Positions 45,301-57,300 of a stretch of DNA of 64,000 nucleotides are shown piece by piece. The translations under genes and the position numbers were made by a program. Position 1 is the stretch's first letter, and each line of letters begins with the position of its first letter. The notes beneath the pieces are model-generated. The model did not search any database and was not told where the DNA came from. It saw only the letters and a list, made by a program, of their open reading frames with translations. The DNA is taken from the NCBI GenBank assembly GCA_023101725.1, contig JALJCO010007810.1:62001-126000 (forward strand), written 5' to 3'. This DNA comes from Atherinomorus stipes. Taxonomy: Eukaryota; Chordata; Actinopteri; Atheriniformes; Atherinidae.

Positions 45301-48300
45301 GAAGACAATGTAAAGGTCATGACTTCTCTTACCTATTGGAGAAGGAAGGGATGAGAAGGGAGGGGTGGAGGACTTTGCAGGTGGTAATGGTATGTGTGGG
45401 AGGGGTCTGAGGGAGGTTGGGGCCCGATGGAGAGACTGTCAGGTTGTGGAGGGAGAGGCACACATTAAACTTCACATGGAGGGAAACAGCATCTTATCAG
45501 GAGGTAAAGGAGCTAAAGAAGAGGGACCAATGATGCTGACACGGGAATTAATGAATGATGGAAATGCTGATGCTAGAAAACGTGGATCTGGAAGGAATCC
45601 GGTAAAGTGAATAAAGATGGAGGAACTGAGCACATCAACACATCCTACCCAGGCCATGAGCTCCGGAGAGCTGAGTCAGGTCAAGTTCATCCTCCTCCAG
45701 GTCGTTCAGGCTGTAGACATGCTGGATGTCCACCTCCAGCTCCTTGAAGTCTTTAGTCAGGACGCCTGGGCGTGGGTGAAGGATGCCCCCCAGGTTTGGT
45801 TTGGCCAGCTGCTGCCAGTGATGCAGAGTGACTGAGCCTGACCACCACACAGACAGAAAAGACTGCTGTTGAAGCATGTGATAACACTGTGCTCCATTAG
45901 AAATAACTCTGACCCACTCATGATTTACTCCCGACTTATTATTTTACTCAGCAGAACTACCTTTTAGAAACGTAGATTATAGACTCTATTACTATTGATT
46001 TTACCTTCCAAAGGTTTAACAATCTGCAGACGGTCAGGCAGGTAGGACCTGGATCCTCCCAAGGAGCCACAGGAGTGCTGTGAGCTGCCGTTGGAGTAGT
46101 TGGTTCCCGTCGATGCTGCTGGGCTGGAGGCGAGGCTGTCATTTGGTGTCAGGAAGCCGCTTGAACCGTCGCCCTCCTCACTGTTTGCTGCCAAGGCACG
46201 GAGTTTACGTTCACGCTCTACGTCGAAGAAAGGCCGGTCAGAGGAGTGGTTCTGCTGCCGGACCGAGAGGTTGCGCAAGGCAGCTTCCAGGTCCTGGCCT
46301 CCAGGTGTGCCCGGCTGACCCAAGCGCTTTGGACCACTAACACAATCAGAGGACAAGGAAACATAACTGTTTACATAAACATTACACAACAAGAACACTG
46401 CTGAGCTGCATGAGATGAAATAAGCCTGAATAAAGGAAGATTTTCCTCTTTATGCAACTCGCACCTGTTGTCCTCTTTCTGAGCTTGAATGGAGCTGGGC
46501 TTGTCCTCCAGAGTAAGGCTGGCATTATCAGAGCCATAGCAGCTGGTTCGGGGGGTGCTGGTGCAGCTGGAGCGTGCAGAAACCGGGCTGGAGCCTGGCA
46601 GCCCGGGTGAGTGGCACTGAGACCGCATCCTCCCAACCTTGTTCACCACCTTCACGGTCTCAAACACACGCCATGGGTGGTTCCTGCCAAAAGAAAACAA
46701 GGTATCAACACCAGAATATCCCAGTCAGACCAGTTGTAAGACTCATTTACTCAATCAGCTCTATACAGGCTGCATAAAGTGAACATTAATGTTTTTTGGG
46801 GTGTTTTCTAGCCCAGCTGTAATTATATATTTCTTTTTCTATTTCTCGGGACAAAATAAAAGTAAAGCTACCACGCCACCTTCCAACAGTCCAGTTACAC
46901 AGGCAGATACTTTACTGTACTCAAACAAGCTGGAGGCAGCCAGAAAAACCTTATATGACTGGAAGGCAGAAGTTTGACAGTAAATACACCATAATGAGAT
47001 AAAAAGCTGGAAAGAGATTAAAAGTAGAAAAAGCTTTGATAAGAAAGAAAATGAGGTACGGTAAAATGAAATAACAGCCAGGAAAGAAGAGGGCAGGATC
47101 AGCAGGGGAAAACCAGCAAGAACATAAAAAGAGGGAGAAACAGGAGAGATTTGAGACCCTGGAGGTTAGTGAAAGGGAACGGAGGGAGGTGATATGCCTC
47201 TTCATTTTCATTAACAATGATTATTTTAGTGAGAAAAAATAAATTAACGTTTAAATAACTTGTTGAAAATTTCACAGCATGATTAAAACATGTGCTGGTC
47301 TTCTTCCTATGTCGGGGGGCACTATGTGTCTTCGAAAGAAACTGTAAGATGGTTTCTCACATCCTAACATGAATGAAAATACTAAGGAGTGGATCTGAAT
47401 GTAACACCTAAAGTTAAGAAGGTGTAAACAATGGGCACGTTGCACTTCAGAGGATAAATGGCCCCCAAGTTTATGCCAGAATCTTTTGGCACCACCTCTG
47501 AATAAGACACCTTCAGGTAAACACTTTCTGATTACTTCAACCTGAATAAGGTCAGACAGAGTGAGCAACAATCACATTAAGCCATGAGAAGTGTACCAAA
47601 CTGAATCATAGTGTGTAGATGTTACAGGCTGCAGGGAGCCTGCTTGATTATCAGCCACTTTGGGCTTAATTAAAAAAAAAAAAAAGACTGTTGACTGTTT
47701 GGGGCTTTCTTTTATTACTGGCTATCTATTTCAGATCCAGTGGACTTCTGTGCACAATAAGAAGGCTGTGGCAAACAGAAAATGCAATTTGGGGCTAAAA
47801 GAAAAGATGTAGGTTCTGTGTTTTGAGAGACAAGGACATAATGAGACGTTTGAAGCAAACACTGCAGTTGCTTTGAGGGACGTGATGTACTGTGAGCCAT
47901 TAAGTGGAGAAAGTTCTGTAACATACTACTGCTCAAAATGAAGGTGATCCCAAACTTTTGAGCAGTAGTTCATGAATAGGAGTTTAATGTAACATCTATC
48001 TGCAATGCATAACTGGAATCTGACCATATTTAGATCCTTAGGTTGAATCCTGCTATTCATGTGATGTACACGTGTATACTCTCATGGTTAGCTGTGCTGG
48101 ACTGACGTTTGGATCAGCTGAAATTAATTCTTGTTGCTGAACTTTCTTACTTATACCACCTTAGTCATCTCAACTGTGTGCAACCAGACTAGAAAATATT
48201 CAGAAAACTCTTCAACATGTAATAACACATCCAATCAAAAACCAGCTCTCACAGCCAAGTCTGAAAGCTGTGTAAAACCGCATTGTTGCAAAGCAGGAAC

Positions 48301-51300
48301 GCAGAATTTCTGCTAGTAAACTCACTTGTACTCTGATGGAGCCGGTGTGTCCAAGCCTTTCCGAAAGGTGCCTTCGATCTCTGCTGCCAGTGAGTCCATG
48401 GGGAGGACGGAGGCCAGTGCAGTGTACCGCTGCACCGTGCTGTTTGGCAGACTCTTGTTCCGCAGATTTTTAATGTCCTTCCTGGCCTCATGCAGCATGT
48501 CCTCACACTCGGAGCACTTGTCCTGCAAGTCCTTGAGCTGCAAGAGTGGAGCAAGAGTTATGATTCTGCACAGGAACATTACACAGGGCGCTGAGATCTC
48601 AACTGCACATTTTCTATCTTGTAGGTTTCTGTGAATAACTAATCCCAACTTCCATGACATCATCATAACAACATTCATATATAAAATAAAAACAAATGTA
48701 AGGCTGAGCTCATGTATTTTGATCCAACTTCCAACATGCTTCTGAAGTCACTTGCCTCTGATCGAAGCTGCAGCTCGCTCTCTCTGGATGCATTTAGGTG
48801 TTGGGTCAGCTCCTCGTTTTCATGGGTGAGCTACGGGAGGAAGAATTTTACAATTTCAACTTTAATTCATTCATTAATAGATAGACCAATGAGGATGTGT
48901 AACAGCTTTGAAAAACAACAACAACACACACAAGAGGGAAGAACTCTCATCTCTGGGAATATCTGGGTTATCACATCTGGGAAGATGCCAGCTGGTTTAT
49001 CATAAGTTAGAACTTCCATGTTTGCCAGATGAGGTGAGTTATGTTCATGTCTGCTAGATCAGATGCTGTAGCGACGAACTCCTGCATGATGCGACTGTTT
49101 GCAAAACTGTTCGGCCTTTCCTACATGAACTCAGACAGACTAATGACCATTCTTCCTTGGATGTTTAAAATCAGATGAACATTTCTTTTCCAAACAAAGT
49201 TCATTTCTTTCCATTTCAATTAAACAACATTTCTATGAAACAAAAACTAAACTTTTTCATTGAGCACACTAGAAAAACTGTTGAGCCTCTTCCATTTCAC
49301 AACACCTGGACGACAAGACAGTTGACCTTAAAAGGCACAGTGTGTAAGAATTGCTGACATCTAGTGGCAAAGATTGGTATAGTTATGATTTCATGTGCCA
49401 AGCAGTGTTATGAATGTTAAGTGGTCAAAATTCTCCCAACATAAAGATATTTTAATCTGTGAGTGAATCCACTGGTATCAGGTGTAGCCATGACTGTACT
49501 GCTTTCAATGCCTTTTAAGGCATTACTGATCCCAAAAAGTGCTCTAACTCCCATTAAACAAAGCTCAAAAGGTTCTCCCTTTACACATGTTGTTTTGTCC
49601 ATTCATAGACGCCGTAGTAACAATGGTGGCACAAATATGGCACCCTCCATGTATGTTGACCTTCAGCAAGTAGATATAAATGGCTCATTCTAAGAAAATA
49701 GACACATAACAGCTGTTCTAGTGAAGCGACTGCACATCAATAGAAGCGCAGTTTTGAATTGTATATCACATTTTTCAGCCATTGACCTTTGATTGTGCTA
49801 CACACTGCACCTTTAAATAACCTCTGTCCACCATCCATCACAGACACAACACAAATGCATGAAACAAGCCCTTGGTGGTGGGGGAAGGGGGGAATTGGAG
49901 AAAACATGGCTCCTGCAGATGTGATTCATACTGTAACATTATTTCTGTTCCCTCAGTGCTCATTAAGTTGTCTGAAACAGGGAAAACTCAGCCCAACCAA
50001 ACATTTTTTTTCTACAATAGTGGGATGCAAGTCAGAAACAACATGTATGTGTGTCCCTCACCCCTTTGCAGCGGGCCTGCAGGTCAACAATCTGTGCAAG
50101 TAGAGAGCTGATTTCTTCCTGCTGACGGAGCGTATCCTCAACTTTACGTGCCAGCTCCTCTGAGAGGTCCACCACCTGCTTATTGACAGACGCTGAGAAA
50201 CACAAGTTCAATGAGTGCAACTTGTACCTGAGTTGCATTTATACCATTCCTGAAACAAGGAGGCAACACTTACAGAGCTCTTCCACACACACCATCATCA
50301 GCTCCTGCTCCTGCTCCTCATAGTTAGTCGTCTCTGTTGACAGCTCATTGGCCTGAGAAGGACAAAAATTATTTTTCTTTTATTTAGCTTTTTAAAGAAA
50401 AATAGAAAACAAACATTTGTTTACTTGTGGTGCTGTGGTGTCTGGTGCATACCTCTAATCTCAGTTTGCGGTTCTCATCCTCTAAACTCTTCAGTTTCTG
50501 CTGCAGGAAGTCATAGTGAACAAAGTTGCTGAGAGAACTGCTTGATTCATTTCTTTTAATTCTGCATAAAGAAAGAGACATATTCCCATTAAACAAAAAC
50601 TCATTTTTCACTTTGAGAAAAATCTTTCATCATAAAATACACCCTCAAATATAATGACTCGTGAATAATGACCTGCAAACTTAAAGGTTTTTAAATAAGA
50701 AGTGTTTGTTTGGTTTGATGATTTAAAAAAAAAACAAAACAACACTTCCATTGGATTATTGTTGTTTTTTTTCACAGGCATGTTCACCATGAGAGAGAAA
50801 ATCATTTTTTATTCATAAAAAGATTTGTTTTTAATTAGTTAGTCATATAAATGTAAACTATACATGTATAAACTAAAAGTGAATAAGAAATAAACTAATG
50901 GTTGTTATAACACGCTTCAGTCAACCTCAGCAACATCAATGAACAGTCGGGTTAACCGCTGAGGGGGCGGAGTTTTCTAGAAAGCTTAGCTGTAAACACA
51001 GCTAAGCTCAGTGGAGATGTTCTAATGTGTGTTTACACACACACATGTTCAAAGTACAGAGCTGTTAAACCTCCCACAGCAGAGTCATTAACATCAGTGG
51101 ATCTCTTTATCATCACTTCACTTAAAGGGGAGGTTTGCATTAAATGACTTTATGGAGGGATTGGCGCTTCGCTGGAGTCTGAACTGAAGGTGTCTGTTCA
51201 CCTTTCTGGTCATCAGAGGGTAAAACAAATCCATCCCCCTAAAATGTATCATATGGAAAATAGTCCATCATTTTTTTAAAAATAAAACACAGTGCCATGT

Positions 51301-54300
51301 TGGCATTTAAAGGTTTAAAATAATTTGAAGAAGTAAATATTTGGTAGTTTTAATAAAGATTGGATAGAAAAGTAGAAAAAAATAATCATCTGAATGTTCC
51401 AATAAAAGCTTTTGGAAGAGGACTTTTTTGTCCTCTAATGATCTGAAAGGATGTTAAATGTATCCCTTTAAGAAAAACTGAAATTGGATTTTCAAAGATC
51501 CTAAAGAGAAAAACCTTCTTACCAAAAAAAATATCCTATATGGGGTAACACAACCATAATGACGCCAAAAATTGATAAAAAATGTCAAAAATGACCTTAA
51601 AAGAAAAAAAAGTTCCTAATGGCCCACATGGGTTAAACACATTTTTTGGAGATGTCTTCATTGAACAATTCACTTAAACTTAACCTTTGTTTTAAAACCA
51701 ACTCCTTTATGCATCATCTTGTCCATTTATGATCAGTTTTTGGGTGCTGTAGTAGATCTGTGCTGTGATATTGCCGGTACTCACGCTGATTGGGCCTGAG
51801 CATTCTCCAACTCCTCCGTGCTAGCGTAGAACTGAAGGAGGTCGTCTCGCATCGAAAGTTCATGGCGAAGCTGAGCAATCTAGAAATAATTAAGTAGAAC
51901 TTGAGCTCAGTGGCCTACATATTTTCTTTCCACAAAAAGTCAGCACCAGCAAGATTTCTACCTCTTCCTTTGTCATTTCCAGCTGCTCATCCAGCATCTC
52001 GTTGCGTGCCGTTAGCTCCTGGTTTTGCTTCAGGAGGGACTGACCGATTCGAGCAGCTAACTCCAGATCCCGCTCTTTCTACAAGGTCATAAATAGATAC
52101 AGATATCTTTACTTCTTTCTTTTCCAAGTTGCATAATTGGATACTGAATAAGGAAACAACACCTTTGAGCCCAGATTTATTTACTTTTAAGTGGCCACAT
52201 TGATAGAAAGGAATGGGCTGAAAACAGTGACAAATGGTGATGGTCAATGAGGCACACCAGTTTAATCTCCTGTAATCCAGTTCATCTGCTGTTTGTCTCT
52301 CCCTTACCTCCTCCAGCAGGTGGGTAACTGCCTTGATGTCATGATATGTCTTGGTGACCTGGCCAACTCTGTCTGAGCACAGCACTGGGGGAGGAGGGAG
52401 AGAAAGAGTGAATGAATGGAGGATGAGACAGAACAGTCAATGGTGGAGAAAGGATACAGGAGCAGGTCAGCATCATTTAACGGGTGGAAAAACAAAAAGG
52501 AAGCATCAATATTGACTTTATTTACAATTTGACTGATTCCTGCAAACTGCCCCATCCCACTAATACAGACATCGATTTTATTTTATGCATTTTTTATAAA
52601 AAAAAAAAAAAAAAAGAAACAAAGAAAGAAAAGTTCATAAATTATTTAAAAAATTCAGCATTTTTGTGTATTGTAATTTTTAGTTGCATTTTTCTATTAT
52701 TGTGTCCATTTATCACGGCATGTATTTTATGTATTATTTATGCAATATTCATGGATTCATGAGTCAAGGGTGATAAGAAAAGTAACTGAAGTTTTAAAAC
52801 GACAGGCCACAACATTTCCATGTGATCCATTAGATACTGATCCTCTTAGCCTGATCCCTTTTAGCCCCGATAAGACACCGATAAAGACCTGGTTCAGCTG
52901 GAGACAAATATAGCTCAACACCAGAGACTGCAGAGCTGAATTCCCATCAGCAGGACACGTACAGCATGGAGGGGATAACGGTGACCACTGCTGACCTGAA
53001 ACCTTGTTTACATCCTGGAGAACAGTTTGTTTATGTCTATGAGTAAATAAGGGCGAGGGTGCACAAATGACCAACTAGTTTCCTCAGAGTGATTTACTTT
53101 TGACATGGAAACAGTTTGACTTGGAGTCATTTATGTATTTTACTTGATATCTAATTTGATGTGTTTAGTAAAATTTACATTTAAGTTTTCTGTTTCCATT
53201 GAGCTTGTTTTAATTTATTTTTACTGTTTTCAGGTGAAAATCAGGATGTCCAATATCATCAGCCAATATTGGCATTAAAATGTGATATCGGAAAATATCT
53301 GTATCATATTTGTCAGACCGATATTTTGAACAGAACAACGAGATCTTGTTCCATTAGCACCGGTCCGTCATGCAGAAAAGTCCCTGTTATCCTGGAAGAA
53401 CTTCATATCCCAGCATTCCTTTCAAAGTTATGCGACTACGGTGCAGCTGCTGCTGCTACAGACTGACTTACTTTGAAGCTGCTTATAATATGTCTGGTTT
53501 TAAGTTGCTGGTTAAGTTACTAAGTTGTCAGAAACATAATAATTAGCCACATTTTGGCAAACACCTGCTAGTATCTGATATATGGCAGCCAGATGTCCAA
53601 AATGAACTCCTCTGGCTGAGTTAGTTGTCTGCATAAATAGGTATTGGTTGGTCAGATATTGGTAAAAACAAAAGCCAAAAACAAACATCCCAAGTGAAAA
53701 TATTTGAAAAAATTCCAAACAGTAAAGCTATGGTAAAATAATCACCAACTTACAACTTAATTTACAATATGAAACTTTCAATACTCTGAATCAGGGCTGT
53801 CCAATTTGGGCCCCAGGGGCCAAAGTTGGCCCGCAAGCTATTGTTTTTTGCCCGCTACCAACTGACATCGTTTTCAAAATTATGATTTCTGAGCAATCTG
53901 AAAAGTTCTTATTATATCTAATCATAGTTGCCTTTCCCCTCCTGAGCACAAATGACCATTGTAATACATTGTGGGAAGGGGTGTCACTGTTGCCCTTCTA
54001 TCAGCTCAGATTCGGAAGCCCATGACCAGAGAATAAGAAGATTCTGGAATCAAATGTCAGAGACAGATCGTAAAAGGCAGTTGCACATCGACAAGAGAAA
54101 GTTTAAAAGTAGTCAGGAACATGAGTACTTCTTTACAGTAATTATTTTTAAAGCAGTGTGCCTAATATGCAAGCAGAAAGTCGCTGTTTTAAAAGGGAGT
54201 AAAGGTTTAGTTTATATATTTTTGGTCTCATGGAGATCTGAATTTATGTTTAACCAAATGTTTTGAAGGCCCATCTGGATGTTCAGTAATTTCAGGCTGT

Positions 54301-57300
54301 AAACACACACACACACACAAAAAAGGGTAATTAAATTTCCACGTTACTTTTTATGAGATTGTATTTTGGACAATTATGTTACAGGATCAACATATTGCAT
54401 TTCATACACTGCAACGGGAATTTTTAGTTTTGGCCCACGACCATCCACCGCAACTCATTGTTGGCACAAGTTCAGGTAAGGGGGATTAAAATGCTGCATA
54501 CCTGTGATTTCATTCATGGTATCTGATGTGCAACTACTTAACAAGGTTTTAGTCAGCTGTGCACAGTTGCTCAGGATTTGCCAGCCTTCCATGAACAGGT
54601 AAAAACTCTGTGAAAGTTGAACGATTTCTTGTAAACTTAACAAACCCACTGCTTAGAAATCTGATATTACACAGCTAATATTGTTTTCAGAACAAACTTT
54701 TATGGATATCCCTTTAATTTCATGACCACAGTTGGTTTGATCTAAGAAACTATGGCCTGTAAAAATGTTTCCTAAAATAAAAAGGCACATATTGCAAATT
54801 AAATAAACATTGAACAGCAAACAAGTCAATAAAATAAACCTGCATAGTAAATGCAATGTGCTACATAAACAAAAATCTGAAGTGAACCTTTTAAAGGGAC
54901 ATTGTGTAACAATTGTATATCGCGAGCAGCTCCCTCGTACTTTTCATGCTGCATTCGTGTGAAACTGGGCAGACGGACGATAGTCGCTGCATGTAAAGGC
55001 ATAAACAGCTTCTATGTGAAGACGTGGTCTGTCAGTTACGGTGACTTCAGTCCACATCTGATATGTTGTCATGGTGATGTTGTATTGTTTTCCCTGCCCC
55101 ATGTTTTACCGTCTTTCTCACGGCTTCTGTGATTAAAATGACATCTGGTTTGTTACCGATGGCCGTCTGCCCTGACTGTACATGAACGCAGCATCAGTTT
55201 AACACTCGGCTCCCTCCTCTGCACCCGTGGTGACTTTTCAAAGGCATCACCTCGAACTGAGCTAAAAACTCCGGTGTCTCAGGTGAGTTTCTGTGGTTTC
55301 CTACTGTCACGCTTCTACTGAACGTAAAAACATGGCGACACGACATGGTAGCCACCACCGAGCCGACCCGTTCAATGTATATATGAATGATACGAACGGC
55401 AAATTCAGAGCTTAGAGGAGCACTTCAGTTTGTTGATGGGAGTGATTACTGATTAGTGGGAAAACACTTTTGAACCAAGTAATCAATTTTTGTGAATAAA
55501 TAACAGGAGAACTTACACAATATCCCTTTAAATCTCTAAATTGTGAAACTATCATAGTCCTGTAAAGAAATAGTGGTCTTGTTGAAGTGCAAAATAATCA
55601 TAATTTAAGTGGATGTATCAAATCTGGCAGCTGCATGGAAAAGTGGTTCAAACATGATTAATAATTCCTTCTATGTCTCTGTTATTTGGATTAATATTGA
55701 AAAAAAATGTGTAGACACTGTAGAACTGAGGTAAATTTATCACCAGGTAGAAATCTATTTCAAAACTTACAGGAGTCACATTCATGAGAGTAAAACCGTG
55801 ACCTGCAGCCTGATACTCTACATGGACCACGTCTACACTCAGCCAAGTCATTTTTCTTCAGTGAAAGGCTTAGACGGACTAGAAAGGTTCCCATACATTA
55901 GAGTAATTAAGCCTGGAATCTCGGTGCACAGTTGTTTCGGCATCTAATCAGCCTAATGGAAAAAGCCAAGCGAGGCGAACAGTACCCCACACACCACACA
56001 CTGGCCACAGCTTGCATTATATAAATCAAGCATATAGCAGGCTTCTGTTGGCTGGAAGAATTATTTCCATCTTAAAGGAAATTTAAGGCACATCCAAACA
56101 TAAAAACCTGTTGTGTTATTGTGAAACATCATAATGTGAGCTACTAAAAAAGCTCAGTATTGCAGGTCTCCTTTGTCAGGGGAAGACCAAAACAGGTTCA
56201 GAGAGGCTAAATTACTTTTAATAAACTGATTTTAGGACAAATAGATGACAATTCTCCTTTCAACCCTCTAAATTAATTTTTTGCCTTCAATGTTGACAGT
56301 ACAGCAGGTCAGCTGGCAGCAGCTCCTGTTTCTGTCAAGGACACTGCAGCAAAGTGAGCAAACTCCATCACTCAACATGACTTGTCCTCTACAAGTCGAA
56401 CCACAGATTCTGTCTAGTTCATTTAAAAAATACAGATTATCCAGTAAATTTGTAAGATCAATCATTTTAAAACCAACTATCAAGAAACAATAAGGCAGTT
56501 GGATATCTTTTTTTATTCCAATGCTAAGAATGTAAATGGTATGAGCATGCACCAACATCCCAACTAGCAAGAGAGAAAAGTTGTGTAATAAAAACCAACC
56601 TGCTAATTGAATTAATAAGTACACTGAATAAAGATCCTTATAAATAATAAATCACATTCTACATGATGCATGACTCCCACAGAGGTCTTCCTCAATCTCT
56701 AAACAAATAATTACATAATCATGAAGACCCATTCTATAAATTAACAAGGCTAATTAGATAATTGTTCCTGAAATCCTATTGTACTGAAAGGAGATTGCAG
56801 CATTTCCTGAGCTAAAAGAAAACTGCAGCAAGATTGTTGGCATGAACACAAACACTGCCACACACACGCAAGTTAAGATCCAGCTCATGGAAAAGTCCTT
56901 CAGATGTAGCCAACAGCTCTGCAATGGATGGATGGATGGATGGATGGATGGATGGATGGACAACTACTCTGCTACCTACAAAGCCAACCTCGTTGTAGAT
57001 ATCTGTGATTCAACATTTAATAGTATCTTTCAATTTCTTATGTACTGGTGAATAAACCCTAACCTGGACATGAGATCCAGTCTCAGCAGAGAACATATCT
57101 GATCTGTTCCCTCTTGACCTGAGTGCCACAGCACAGAGCAGATCAAGGTAAAGGTTCTGCCACACCAGCTGGAGGTTTAAGGGTCTGGGTTAGGCTAAAT
57201 CCAGGCAGCACTGTGAACTGCTAGCCTAATACTGTTCCTGTGGATAAACCTAGTTGATTAGGCGTACTTATGACGTCTGTTTCATTGTGGGGATCAGACA

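Noticed and set aside
44964..45410. A 148-codon plus-strand frame in the hap1 region
   Set aside because: It is antisense to the hap1 exon at 45333-45435 and has no recognisable domain.
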